This document shows, piece after piece, positions 48,088 through 56,641 of a DNA stretch of 64,000 nucleotides. Source of the DNA: JAXHUH01 sp034211175 (GTDB taxonomy: Bacteria > Actinomycetota > Acidimicrobiia > Acidimicrobiales > CAIXPF01); the NCBI GenBank assembly GCA_034211175.1, contig JAXHUH010000308.1:8844-72843 (forward strand), in the 5' to 3' direction. Every line of letters starts with the position of its first letter. Within the stretch, counting starts at the first letter, position 1. A model generated the notes under the pieces. That model had not been told where the DNA came from. It worked only from the letters and a program-made list of their open reading frames with translations, and did not search any database. The translations under genes were made by a program, and so were the position numbers.

Positions 48088-49404
48088 TCAGCGGCTGGCG
48101 ACCGTGCCCCGGTCGTGGCCGTTCGCCCTCGCCGGGAGACCGGCGGGGGTGGACAGCGGCCCCAGGTTCTCCCAGTCGGGGCGCATCGGCAGGCCCGACA
48201 TGCCTTCGCCGGCGTCGAGGTTGATCGCCATGACCTGGTGGATCTGGGTCTTGTTGGCCTCGAAGTTCACGGCAGCCCCGGCCATGTAGAGCCGCCACGT
48301 CCGGGCGCGACCGAGCGACGTCTCCGCGACCGCGAGGTCCCAGTTGGCCTCGAGGTTGGCGACCCAGTGGCGAAGCGTCCGGGCGTAGTGCTCCCGCAGC
48401 GACTCGTCGTGGCGTACCTCGAACCCGCAGTCCTGCATGGCGGAGACGAGCTTGCCGATCTCCATCAGCTCACCGTCGGGGAACACGTAGCGGTTCATGA
48501 ACCCGGCGCGCTCGAGCGCGGCCCGCTTGAACGGCGGGCGGGTGATCTGGTGGTTGAGCAGGCGACCGCCCTCCGGTACCAGCGTCTTGAGCTGGCCGAA
48601 GTAGTCCTTGAGCCGCGACACCCCGACGTGCTCGAACATCCCGATCGAGCTGATGGCGTCGAACGGGCCGTCGGTGATGTCTCGGTAGTCCTGGAAGCGG
48701 ATCTCGACGCGGTCGGCGAGCCCGGCCTCGGCGACCCGCTGCGCCGCGAGGTCGGCCTGGCGACGGGACACCGTGACGCCGACCGCGGACACGCCGTGAT
48801 GGCGGGCCGCGTGGATCACCATGCCGCCCCACCCGCACCCGATGTCGAGCAGGCGTTGGCCCGGCCGGAGGGCGAGCTTGCGACAGATCAGCTCGTACTT
48901 GTTCTCCTGGGCCCGGTCGAGGTCGTCCATGCCGTCCTCGAACACGGCGCAGGAGTAGGTCATCGTCCGGCCGAGGAACGCCCGGTAGAAGTCGTTGGAG
49001 ACGTCGTAGTGGTGGGCGATCGCGTCGGCGTCGCGACGGCGGCTGTGGCGTCGGCCACGGACCCTGGCCTCCTCGGGCGGCGGCGGCACCGGGCGGAGGG
49101 CGTCGCGGCCGAGGTGGCGGGCCAGGGCCACGAGCGCCTTCGGGCCGACGTTGACGTCCTGCATGTGGTCCTGCACGGACAGCGCGGCGTACAGGTCACC
49201 CTCGATGTCGATGTCGCCGGCGACGAACGCCCGGGCGAAGCCGAGCTCGCCGGGTGCCTGCACGATGCGGCGCAGCGCGTTGCGGTTCTTGACGACGACG
49301 GTGGCGGGGGCGTCGGCCGGGCCGACGTCGGTGCCGTCGTAGGCCTTCAGGCGAAGCGGCAGCTCGTCGCCGAGGATCTCGTCGATGACGGTTCGTAGGC
49401 TCAT
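48088..49404 (-). CDS. cfa: Cyclopropane-fatty-acyl-phospholipid synthase family methyltransferase
   Basis: A 438-residue SAM-dependent enzyme that adds a methylene bridge to unsaturated membrane lipids or a related modification. The N-terminal domain (FARAFVAGDIDIEGDLYAAL) is followed by HYDVSNDFYRAFLG, TYSCAVFED, the SAM motif LLDIGCGWGGM, SSIGMFEHVG and RTWRLYMAGAAVNFE. ATG 49404 has GGAG nine bases upstream. Subfamily (cyclopropane versus mycolic-like modification) cannot be decided. Confidence 0.93.
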   Translation of the reverse strand: MSLRTVIDEILGDELPLRLKAYDGTDVGPADAPATVVVKNRNALRRIVQAPGELGFARAFVAGDIDIEGDLYAALSVQDHMQDVNVGPKALVALARHLGRDALRPVPPPPEEARVRGRRHSRRRDADAIAHHYDVSNDFYRAFLGRTMTYSCAVFEDGMDDLDRAQENKYELICRKLALRPGQRLLDIGCGWGGMVIHAARHHGVSAVGVTVSRRQADLAAQRVAEAGLADRVEIRFQDYRDITDGPFDAISSIGMFEHVGVSRLKDYFGQLKTLVPEGGRLLNHQITRPPFKRAALERAGFMNRYVFPDGELMEIGKLVSAMQDCGFEVRHDESLREHYARTLRHWVANLEANWDLAVAETSLGRARTWRLYMAGAAVNFEANKTQIHQVMAINLDAGEGMSGLPMRPDWENLGPLSTPAGLPARANGHDRGTVASR

Positions 49405-49593
49405 CCTGGTTCACTCCACAAACGGTGTTCGACCACGATGCTTCCACGCCCGCCCGAGCGGATGGCGGGCGAATGGACGATGTTCACATGCCGTGCACGA
49501 ACGATGTGGCCGGCACCACCTCGTTGCCGCGTGATGACCACGCGCGGTGTGCTTCTCGGCGACGCGGCGTCACAGCAGGGCCGCCGCGCTGGG

Positions 49594-49599
49594 TAGCCT
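49594..49599 (+). promoter_or_regulatory. -10 box of the SirB1-like gene
   Basis: TAGCCT eight bases before GTG 49608; leaderless pattern. Confidence 0.45.
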
Positions 49600-49607
49600 C
49601 GGGTCCG

Positions 49608-50387
49608 GTGGACGTGTCCGATCGCTTCGCGTCGTTGGTGCAGGGCGCACCCGAGAACATCCACCTCGATCTCGGGTCGGCGCTCATCGCGGCGCACGCC
49701 CATCCACAGCTCGACCCGACCGCCGTGCTGGCCGAGCTCGACGCCCTCGCCGAGAAGGTCCCGGACCCGACGCTCGAGTCGGTGTGCGGCTACCTGTTCG
49801 ACGAGCTCGGATTCGTCGGCAACGTCGACCACTACGAGGACCCGGCCAACTCGTTCATCGACGACGTGCTGGCCCGGCGGACCGGTATCCCGATCAGCCT
49901 CTCGGTCGTGCTCGTCGAGGTGGGCCGCCGGGTCGGGCTCGACCTCGACGCCGTGGGCATGCCGGGCCACGTGCTCGTGCGCGACCGCGAGGAGCCGCCG
50001 ACCTTCGTCGATGCGTTCGGCGGTGGCCGCCGCGTCGACGCCGAGGGCGCGCACCGGATCTTCACCGCGGTGACCGGTGGCCGCCCGTTCGTGCCGTCCT
50101 ACCTCGACCCGGTCGACGGGCGGGTCGTGCTCGCCCGCATGCTGGCCAACCTGAAGATGATCTATCGCAACCGCACCGACCGGGCCGCGCTCGAGTGGGT
50201 GCTGCGGTTGCGCGTCGCCATCCCCGGCGTACCCGCGACCGAGCGCAAGGAGCTGGCGGCCGTGCTCGCCGCCTCGGGCGGGTTCGACCGGGCCGCGTCG
50301 GAGCTCGAGCGCCTCGCCGACGACGACCCCGGCCAGCGCGACGACCACCTCGCCGCGGCCGAGCGGTTGCGCGCCCGGCTCAACTGA
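49608..50387 (+). CDS. SirB1/transglutaminase-like family protein
   Basis: A 259-residue protein with the SirB1 (YchA-like) domain: YEDPANSFIDDVLARRTGIP, ISLSVVLVEVGRRVGLDLDAV and GMPGHVLVRDR. The C-terminal third is TPR-like (LANLKMIYRNRTDRAALEWV and repeats to the end). The classical transglutaminase cysteine is not evident, as usual in this family. Function unknown. GTG 49608 follows a -10 box by eight bases; longer in-frame starts lie in the divergent promoter region. Confidence 0.88.
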   Translation: MDVSDRFASLVQGAPENIHLDLGSALIAAHAHPQLDPTAVLAELDALAEKVPDPTLESVCGYLFDELGFVGNVDHYEDPANSFIDDVLARRTGIPISLSVVLVEVGRRVGLDLDAVGMPGHVLVRDREEPPTFVDAFGGGRRVDAEGAHRIFTAVTGGRPFVPSYLDPVDGRVVLARMLANLKMIYRNRTDRAALEWVLRLRVAIPGVPATERKELAAVLAASGGFDRAASELERLADDDPGQRDDHLAAAERLRARLN

Positions 50388-50436
50388 GCGGCCCACCGTT
50401 TCGACCGTCCGGGGTCGGTGGTCCAAGCTGACGACC

Positions 50437-51018
50437 ATGATCGACCCCGAACTGAAGCGGTGCCTCGGGCAGATGATCAAGGGCGTCCAGGTCGTCGGCG
50501 CCGCGCACGACGGCGTCGTGCGGGCCTACACCTCGCACTGGGTCACCCAGGTGTCGTTCACCGAGCCGATCGTGATGGCCTCGATGTCGCCCCGCCACGA
50601 CACCCACCCGCTCGTGGTCGCCTCGGGCGTCTTCGGGGTCTCGCTGCTGGCGGCCGACCAGATCGCCGAGGGCCAGTACTTCTCCTACCCCGGGCGCCGG
50701 TTCCGCCGGATCGCCACGGAGATGGTCGAGCTGGTCGACGGCGTCCCGTCGGTCGTCGGCTCGATCGCCTGGCTTCGCTGCGAGGTCGAGGACCGTCTCG
50801 AGCGCTACGACCACGACCTCTTCTTCGCCCGGGTGACCGACGTGCGCGCCGGGCGACTCAAGGAGCCGCCGCTGCTCTACAGCTCCCGGCTCGGCTGGCG
50901 GGCGACGGGCGAGCGCGCCCGGGAGCGGGGCCGGTCGATCCGCGACGAGCTCCTCGCCCGCCTGCAGGAGGAGGGAGGACACGAGGGAGACGAGCACGGA
51001 GAAGAGGAGAACGAGTAG
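50437..51018 (+). CDS. Flavin reductase-like FMN-binding protein with acidic tail
   Basis: A 193-residue split-barrel protein of the flavin reductase family. GVQVVGAAHDGVVRAYTSHWVTQVSFTEP and GVFGVSLLAADQIA mark the domain. The last 16 residues (EEGGHEGDEHGEEENE) are encoded by a purine-rich tract from about 50961 to 51050 that continues beyond the stop codon. It may supply reduced flavin or bind FMN in another oxidoreductase. Confidence 0.87.
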   Translation: MIDPELKRCLGQMIKGVQVVGAAHDGVVRAYTSHWVTQVSFTEPIVMASMSPRHDTHPLVVASGVFGVSLLAADQIAEGQYFSYPGRRFRRIATEMVELVDGVPSVVGSIAWLRCEVEDRLERYDHDLFFARVTDVRAGRLKEPPLLYSSRLGWRATGERARERGRSIRDELLARLQEEGGHEGDEHGEEENE

Positions 51019-51089
51019 GAGGAGAACGAGCAGGACGGGAGGGGGCACGCGCACACCGGGTGATTCGGCGTCAGGGCGCGCCCCACCGG

Positions 51090-51095
51090 TACGCT
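51090..51095 (+). promoter_or_regulatory. -10 box of the acyl-CoA dehydrogenase gene
   Basis: TACGCT eight bases before ATG 51104; leaderless pattern. Confidence 0.5.
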
Positions 51096-51103
51096 GCCGG
51101 GCC

Positions 51104-52297
51104 ATGGCTGTGACTGATCTCACGTCCGAGGAGCAGCTGGTCGAGGACCGCTGCACGCAGCTGCTCGCGGAGCACGACCCGTCGTCGACGCCGGCGCGCG
51201 AGTTCCTCGGCCACCAGTTCGACCTGGGCCTCGCCTGGGCCCACTTCCCGGAAGGCTGCGGCGGGCTGGGCCTCGGGCCCCGCCTCCAGCGGACGATCAA
51301 CGACCGCCTGTCCGCCGCCGGCGCACCGAACCCCGTGATGCGCAACCCGATCGGCCACGGCATGGGCGCACCGACCATCGTCGCCCACGGCTCCACCGAG
51401 CAGCAGCAGCGCTACCTCCGCCCGCTGTTCACCGGCGAGGAGGTGTGGTGCCAGCTCTTCAGCGAGCCGGGCGCCGGCTCCGACGTCGCGTCGCTGTCGA
51501 CGCGTGCGACCCAGGACGGCGACGAGTGGGTCGTCGACGGCCAGAAGGTGTGGACCACCCTCGCCCACATCTCGCGCTGGGGCATGCTCCTCGCCCGCAC
51601 CGACCCGACGCAGCCCAAGCACAAGGGCATGACCTACTTCGTCGTCGACATGCACGCCCCCGGCGTCGAGGTGCGTCCGCTGCGCCAGATGACCGGCGAG
51701 GCCGAGTTCAACGAGGTCTACTTCACCGGTGCTCGCGTCCCCGACGTCGAGCGCCTCGGTGATGTCGGCGACGGCTGGCGGGTCGCCATCACCACGCTGA
51801 TGAACGAGCGCGTCTCGATCGGCGGCACGATCCCGCCGCGGGGCTCGGGCCCGATCGCGTCCGCGGTGCGCGCCCACCAGGAGAGCGGTCACGCCTCACC
51901 CGCGGCGCGCGACGAGCTGATGCGCCTGTGGATCGAGGCCGAGGTCGCCCGGCTCACCAACATCCGCGCCGCGCAGAACCGCCGCCAGGGCACCCCTGGC
52001 CCCGAGGGCTCGATCGGCAAGCTCGTCTACGCCGAGCTCAACAAGCGGATCCACGACTTCGTGGTCGACGCCATGGGCGCGAACGGCATGCTCTACGGCA
52101 GCTACGAGATGGCACGCCCCGAGATCGCCATGGGCTCCGACAGCCCGCAGAAGTCGTTCCTGCGCGCCCAGGCCAACTCGATCGAGGGCGGGACCTCCGA
52201 CATCATGCGCAACATCCTCGGCGAGCGGACCCTCGGGCTGCCCGGCGACGTGCGCGTCGACAAGGGCCTGCCGTGGTCGGAGGTGCCCCGCAGCTGA
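51104..52297 (+). CDS. Acyl-CoA dehydrogenase
   Basis: A 397-residue FAD acyl-CoA dehydrogenase. The N-terminal helical domain is followed by the FAD-contact segment CQLFSEPGAGSDVASLSTRA and VVDGQKVWTTLAH, and the C-terminal domain with MGANGMLYGSYEM, QANSIEGGTSDIMRNILGER. Chain length specificity and the catalytic base cannot be judged reliably by eye. It starts a stretch of separately promoted genes; the 28-base tandem repeats begin about 20 bases after its stop. Confidence 0.94.
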   Translation: MAVTDLTSEEQLVEDRCTQLLAEHDPSSTPAREFLGHQFDLGLAWAHFPEGCGGLGLGPRLQRTINDRLSAAGAPNPVMRNPIGHGMGAPTIVAHGSTEQQQRYLRPLFTGEEVWCQLFSEPGAGSDVASLSTRATQDGDEWVVDGQKVWTTLAHISRWGMLLARTDPTQPKHKGMTYFVVDMHAPGVEVRPLRQMTGEAEFNEVYFTGARVPDVERLGDVGDGWRVAITTLMNERVSIGGTIPPRGSGPIASAVRAHQESGHASPAARDELMRLWIEAEVARLTNIRAAQNRRQGTPGPEGSIGKLVYAELNKRIHDFVVDAMGANGMLYGSYEMARPEIAMGSDSPQKSFLRAQANSIEGGTSDIMRNILGERTLGLPGDVRVDKGLPWSEVPRS

Positions 52298-52318
52298 GCG
52301 CGGGGCGAGTCCCGCCGG

Positions 52319-52453
52319 GCCCGAGCGGCCGAGAGCGGAGACCCGGCCCGAGCGGCCGGGAGCCGGGACCCGGGCCCGAGCGGCCGGGAGCCGGGACCCG
52401 GGCCCGAGCGGCCGGGAGCCGGGACCCGGGCCCGAGCGGCCGGGAGCGGAGAT
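52319..52453. repeat. Five tandem 28-base GC-rich repeats
   Basis: The motif CCCGAGCGGCCGGGAG recurs with GAGCGG starting at 52323, 52350, 52378, 52406 and 52434 (spacing 27, 28, 28, 28). Copies 2 to 5 are almost identical. They fill the gap between the acyl-CoA dehydrogenase and pyruvate kinase genes, ending about 110 bases before the pyk -10 box. The rest of that interval (52454-52560) shows no further feature. Confidence 0.93.
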
Positions 52454-52560
52454 GAACGCCGTCCCTCGTTCGGGTGAACCGTCGCGCGGAATCCGTGTGG
52501 CGCCTATCACACCTGGTCGTCCGGGTGCCAGATGCGCCCCGACCGCCGCGCGATCAGGGC

Positions 52561-52566
52561 TACCGT
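52561..52566 (+). promoter_or_regulatory. -10 box of pyk
   Basis: TACCGT seven bases before GTG 52574; leaderless pattern. Confidence 0.5.
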
Positions 52567-52573
52567 GGTCGTC

Positions 52574-54004
52574 GTGCAACGCCGAACCAAGATCATCGCC
52601 ACGATCGGCCCCGCGTCCGAGTCCGAGCGCACGCTCCGGGAGATGATCGCGGCGGGCATGGACGTCGCGCGCATCAGCTTGTCCCACGGCAAGCTCGAGG
52701 ACGCCATGACCAAGTACGAGCGGGTGCGCAAGCTCTCCGCCGAGGCCGGCCGCGCGGTCGGCATCATGGTCGACCTCCCCGGCCCGAAGGTCCGCTGTGC
52801 CACCTTCGGCGAGGACGGCGTGCACCTCTCGACCGAGTCGCGCATCAAGCTGCGTCCCGGCAACACCTCGAGCGATGCGGAGAACATCGAGGTCAACTAC
52901 GAGACGCTCCTGCGCGACATCGAGATCGGCGACCACCTCGCGTTCGGCGACGGTGCCATCGACATCGACATCATCGACAAGGACGGCGACAGCCTCACGG
53001 CCATCGTCGCCCACGGTGGCCGCCTCATGGGCCGCCCGGGGCTGCACATCCCCTCGGACCGCCTGCGCATCGCGTCGCCGACCGACGACGACCTGCGCAT
53101 GCTCGACGCGTTCGTCGAGGCCGGGGTGGACATGGTCGCGGTGTCGCTCGTGCGGTCGGCCCACGACGTGCGCCGCATCGGCACCGAGCCCCACCCCCGG
53201 GGCCCGCTGGTCATCGCCAAGGTGGAGACCCGCGCCGCGGTCGAGAACCTGACCGGCATCATCGACGCGTCCGGTGCGGTGATGGTGGCCCGTGGCGACC
53301 TGGGCAACGAGTTCCCGATCGAGGACCTGCCCCACCTCCAGAAGCACATCATCCAGGAGTGCATCGCCCACGGGCGCCCGACGATCACGGCGACCCAGAT
53401 GCTCGAGTCGATGGTCCACGCCCCGACGCCGACCCGCGCGGAGGCGTCCGACGTCGCCAACGCCGTGTTCGACGGCTCCTCCGCCGTGATGCTCTCGGGC
53501 GAGACCGCCGTCGGCAACGCCCCGCCCGAGGTCGTGCGCACGATGTCGCGCATCGCGGAGCGGGCCGACGCCGAGTTCGACTACAAGGGCTGGGCCCGCA
53601 ACATCGCGCAGCACCGCATGCACGAGGCCGGCCACACCGACACCGACATCACCGACACGATGACGATGGCGGCCTGGCGCGCCGCGACCGAGCTCGGCGC
53701 CGGCGCCCTCATCGCCATCACCCGGGCCGGCTTCACCGTCCGGGCCATCGCCCGGTTCCGGCCCGAGGCCCGCATCCTGGCGTTCAGCCCGAACGAGCGC
53801 ACCCTCAACCAGCTCACGCTGAGCTGGGGCGCCACCCCGATGCCGCTGTCGAAGTTCGGCGACAACGAGTCGATGGTCCAGGAGGCCGTCGAGGTCGCCC
53901 GCGCCGCCGGGCACCTGCGCAGCGGCGACCGGGTCGCGGTGCTCGCCGGCTCGAGCGGCGGCGCCCGGGCCACCGACGTGCTGCGCATCGTCCACGTGCC
54001 GTGA
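52574..54004 (+). CDS. pyk: Pyruvate kinase
   Basis: Last step of glycolysis, making pyruvate and ATP from phosphoenolpyruvate. A 476-residue protein with the N-terminal RRTKIIATIGPASES, LVIAKVETRAAVENL (catalytic lysine region), MVARGDLGNEFPIED, TATQMLESM and MLSGETAVGN. Two variations are visible: the usual NFSHG reads SLSHG, and the segment after the first strand reads LPGPKVR, with lysine where potassium-dependent enzymes have glutamate (KGPEIR), so potassium-independent activity is predicted. GTG 52574 begins at the conserved N-terminus. Confidence 0.96.
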   Translation: MQRRTKIIATIGPASESERTLREMIAAGMDVARISLSHGKLEDAMTKYERVRKLSAEAGRAVGIMVDLPGPKVRCATFGEDGVHLSTESRIKLRPGNTSSDAENIEVNYETLLRDIEIGDHLAFGDGAIDIDIIDKDGDSLTAIVAHGGRLMGRPGLHIPSDRLRIASPTDDDLRMLDAFVEAGVDMVAVSLVRSAHDVRRIGTEPHPRGPLVIAKVETRAAVENLTGIIDASGAVMVARGDLGNEFPIEDLPHLQKHIIQECIAHGRPTITATQMLESMVHAPTPTRAEASDVANAVFDGSSAVMLSGETAVGNAPPEVVRTMSRIAERADAEFDYKGWARNIAQHRMHEAGHTDTDITDTMTMAAWRAATELGAGALIAITRAGFTVRAIARFRPEARILAFSPNERTLNQLTLSWGATPMPLSKFGDNESMVQEAVEVARAAGHLRSGDRVAVLAGSSGGARATDVLRIVHVP

Positions 54005-54061
54005 TCGACCGCGTCCGGGCGCGGCCGGCGACGCGGTGACCGTCCGGGTGGGGTGGTCGCG

Positions 54062-54973
54062 GTGAAGGTGGTCGACCGGCTGCGGCGCCGGATGCGGGAG
54101 ACGACCGCGTTCGTGCTCGGCGGCGGCGGCAACCTCGGCGCGCTCCAGGTCGGGATGCTGCGCGCCCTGACCGAGCACGACATCGTGCCCGACGTGGTGC
54201 TCGGCTGCTCCGTCGGCGCCATCAACGGCGCCGCGTTCTCGGCCGACCCGACCGTGCGGGGCGTGCGGCGCATGGAGGCCCTGTGGCGGCGGGTACCGGA
54301 GTTCGACATCATGCCGTCGCGCCGCATCCCGCCCGCGGTCAACCTGGGCCGCCGGGGCGGCGCGATCTTCGAGAACGACGGCCTCCGCCGCATGCTCGAG
54401 GCCGGCCTGCCGGTGGACCGCTTCGAGCAGCTGGCGCTGCCGTTCCAGTGCGTCGCCGCGGAGGTCGACACCGCCCGCGAGCGGTGGTTCACGACGGGGC
54501 CGCTGATCGAGCCGGTGCTGGCGTCGGCCGCGCTGCCGACCATCTACCCGATGGTCACGATCGACGGGCGCCGCTACCTCGACGGCGGGCTCGTCGACGA
54601 CATCCCGATCTCCCGTGCCGTCGCGCTCGGCTGCCGCCAGATCTTCGTGCTCCACATCGGCCACAACGAGGAGATCCCGCCCGACCCCCGGCGACCCTAC
54701 GAGGTCGGGCTCATCGCCTTCTGGGTCGCCCGGCGCAACCGCCTCACCCGGGACCTGGCCGACCTGCCTCTCGACACCCGGTGCACGGTCCTGCCCTCCG
54801 GCGGGCGGCCCGCGATCCGCTTCGACGACTTCTCCGCGAGCGACCAGCTGATCGAGCAGGCGTACGTCGCGGCCAGCGAGCACCTGAACGGCGAGGACGA
54901 CGGACGCGACGAGGACCTGCTCGTGCGCCTGCTGCCGTCGCTGGCCGAGAAGTCGTCGAAGCGCCGCCGCTGA
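54062..54973 (+). CDS. Patatin-like phospholipase, RssA type
   Basis: A 303-residue patatin-domain acyl hydrolase. The oxyanion loop FVLGGGGNLGALQVGML, the nucleophile elbow GCSVGAING and the catalytic aspartate in YLDGGLVDDIPIS form the Ser-Asp dyad. A C-terminal part (EIPPDPRRPYEVGLIAFWVA) is shared with RssA-like proteins. Substrate and cellular role are unknown. GTG 54062 is preferred because of a G-rich site eight bases upstream; GTG 54053 is an alternative. Confidence 0.92.
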   Translation: MKVVDRLRRRMRETTAFVLGGGGNLGALQVGMLRALTEHDIVPDVVLGCSVGAINGAAFSADPTVRGVRRMEALWRRVPEFDIMPSRRIPPAVNLGRRGGAIFENDGLRRMLEAGLPVDRFEQLALPFQCVAAEVDTARERWFTTGPLIEPVLASAALPTIYPMVTIDGRRYLDGGLVDDIPISRAVALGCRQIFVLHIGHNEEIPPDPRRPYEVGLIAFWVARRNRLTRDLADLPLDTRCTVLPSGGRPAIRFDDFSASDQLIEQAYVAASEHLNGEDDGRDEDLLVRLLPSLAEKSSKRRR

Positions 54974-55022
54974 GCCGCGGCCGACGTGCCGGACCAGCCC
55001 GAACGGGCCCGGGCCCGGCCGC

Positions 55023-55028
55023 TACGCT
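55023..55028 (+). promoter_or_regulatory. -10 box of the DUF3151 gene
   Basis: TACGCT six bases before ATG 55035; leaderless pattern. Confidence 0.5.
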
Positions 55029-55034
55029 CGCCCC

Positions 55035-55481
55035 ATGGCCGACCAGCCGATCCAACTGTCCCGCTCGGGCCCGCCCGAGACGGTGCTCGAGCCCGAGCCC
55101 GCCGAGGTGCTCGGGGCCCTGGCCGCGGCGCTGGGCGCACCGGAACCGGAGCGGCGGGCCGCGGTGGCCGCGGTCGTCGCCGACAACCCGCGCTTCCTCG
55201 ACGGCTGGGCCCGCCTGGCCGCGCTCGGGCGCGACGACGTGGAGCGCTACGCGTACAGCCGCGTCGGCTACCACCGCGGGCTCGACCGACTCCGCCAGAG
55301 CGGTTGGCGGGGGAGCGGCTACGTGCGGTGGGCCCACGAGACGAACCGCGGGTTCCTCCGCAGCCTCGCCGGGCTGGCCGCCGCGGCCAGCGCCATCGGG
55401 GAGGACGACGAGGCCGAGCGCTGCCGCACGTTCCTCCACCAGTGCGACCCGGACTGGCCCCCGGCCGATCTCGACGCCTGA
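55035..55481 (+). CDS. DUF3151 family protein
   Basis: A 148-residue soluble protein of the actinobacterial DUF3151 family, recognised by NPRFLDGWARLAALG, YAYSRVGYHRGLDRLRQSGW and HETNRGFLRSLAGLA followed by AIGEDDEAERCRTFL. The helical pattern resembles TPR proteins. No biochemical function is known. Its presence supports an actinobacterial origin. Confidence 0.88.
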   Translation: MADQPIQLSRSGPPETVLEPEPAEVLGALAAALGAPEPERRAAVAAVVADNPRFLDGWARLAALGRDDVERYAYSRVGYHRGLDRLRQSGWRGSGYVRWAHETNRGFLRSLAGLAAAASAIGEDDEAERCRTFLHQCDPDWPPADLDA

Positions 55482-55555
55482 GCGCGACCGGGTCGCCGGC
55501 GCCCGGTCCGGCGCCCGACGGCGTGCGCCCCGGCGGTAGCGCCCCGGGCCCCGAC

Positions 55556-55561
55556 TACGGT
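55556..55561 (+). promoter_or_regulatory. -10 box of the second flavin reductase gene
   Basis: TACGGT seven bases before ATG 55569; leaderless pattern. Confidence 0.5.
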
Positions 55562-55568
55562 CGGGGCC

Positions 55569-56117
55569 ATGGCCGGATCGACAGGTGAGCCCGTTCCCCC
55601 GTTCCCGCCGGGTGCCGACCCGGAGGAGTACGACAAGCTGCGGCGCCGGGTGTTGTGGTCGTTCCCCTACGGCCTCTACGTCCTCGGCAGTCGCGACGGC
55701 GAGCGCCGCAACGGGATGACGATCAACTGGGTGACCCAGCTCGCGTTCGAGCCGAAGCTCGTGGGCGCCGGGGTCGAGAAGAGCGCCTTCACCCACGAGT
55801 TGGTCGAGGCCGGCGGCGTGTTCACCCTGTGCACGATCAGCCGGGAGGACCGGGCCACGGTCCGCAAGTTCACCAAGCCGGTGGACGTCGACACCGAGGC
55901 GTCGACGCTCAACGGCTTCGCGTTCCACGACGGGCCCGTCACCGGCGCGCCGATCCTCGACCAGGCGCCGGCGTTCATCGAGTGCGAGGTGCGCCAGGCG
56001 GTCGACTGCGGGGGCCACACGCTCTTCGTCGGCGAGGTCGTGAACAGCGGGTTCCAGCATGCGGAGGAAACCGAGCTGCTCCGGATGGAGGACACGCGGA
56101 TGAACTACGGCGGCTGA
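55569..56117 (+). CDS. Flavin reductase family protein
   Basis: A 182-residue split-barrel flavin reductase. RRRVLWSFPYGLYVLGSRDGERRNGMTINWVTQ is interrupted nowhere and carries the FMN-phosphate contact region; VGAGVEKSAFTHELVEAGGVF and GHTLFVGEV follow. It may deliver reduced FMN to flavin-dependent oxygenases such as the one at 6.4 kb, but there is no positional link. ATG 55569. Confidence 0.9.
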   Translation: MAGSTGEPVPPFPPGADPEEYDKLRRRVLWSFPYGLYVLGSRDGERRNGMTINWVTQLAFEPKLVGAGVEKSAFTHELVEAGGVFTLCTISREDRATVRKFTKPVDVDTEASTLNGFAFHDGPVTGAPILDQAPAFIECEVRQAVDCGGHTLFVGEVVNSGFQHAEETELLRMEDTRMNYGG

Positions 56118-56178
56118 GGCCCGCGTCGACGCCCACGCCGCGCCCGATCCCGCACTGTCGCCCGGGGCTCCGGCTGAG

Positions 56179-56184
56179 TAGCGT
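56179..56184 (+). promoter_or_regulatory. -10 box of the peroxiredoxin gene
   Basis: TAGCGT seven bases before GTG 56192; leaderless pattern. Confidence 0.5.
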
Positions 56185-56191
56185 CGGGGAC

Positions 56192-56641
56192 GTGAAGGTC
56201 GGAGACCGGGTCCCCGGGTTCGAGGCACAGGACCAGACGGGCGAGGTCGTCCGCTCGGCCGACCTGCTCGAGAAGGGCGCGGTCGTGCTCTTCTTCTACC
56301 CACGGGCGATGTCGCCCGGGTGCACGACCGAGAGCTGCCACTTCCGCGACCTGCAGGCGGAGCTGGCCGAGCTGTCGGCCCAGCCGGTGGGCGTGAGCGT
56401 CGACCCGGTCGACCGCCAGGCGGCCTTCGCGGAGCGCAACGACCTCGGGTTCCCGCTCCTGAGCGACCCCGACCGCCACATCGCCCGGATCTTCGGCGTC
56501 AAGCGCATCGGCCCGTTGTTCAACAAGCGGGCCACCTTCGTCATCGACCGCGACGGCACCGTCCTCGATGTGATCACGAGCGAGCTGAACATGGCGGTCC
56601 ACGCCGACCGCGCCATCGACTGCCTGCGGGCCCGCACCTGA
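56192..56641 (+). CDS. bcp: Peroxiredoxin, BCP/PrxQ type
   Basis: Thiol peroxidase of 149 residues. The peroxidatic cysteine lies in YPRAMSPGCTTESC with a second cysteine five residues later, the arrangement of atypical two-cysteine PrxQ enzymes. VGVSVDPVDRQAAFAERN and FPLLSDPD are also typical. One difference from most relatives is AMSPGC where KAFTPGC-like sequences are usual. GTG 56192. The following mobA frame appears to begin within its stop region. Confidence 0.93.
   Translation: MKVGDRVPGFEAQDQTGEVVRSADLLEKGAVVLFFYPRAMSPGCTTESCHFRDLQAELAELSAQPVGVSVDPVDRQAAFAERNDLGFPLLSDPDRHIARIFGVKRIGPLFNKRATFVIDRDGTVLDVITSELNMAVHADRAIDCLRART

Noticed and set aside
51109..51124. TGTGA-N6-TCACG, a near-CRP box
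   Set aside because: It lies in the first codons of the acyl-CoA dehydrogenase gene, has one mismatch, and is explained by the coding sequence.
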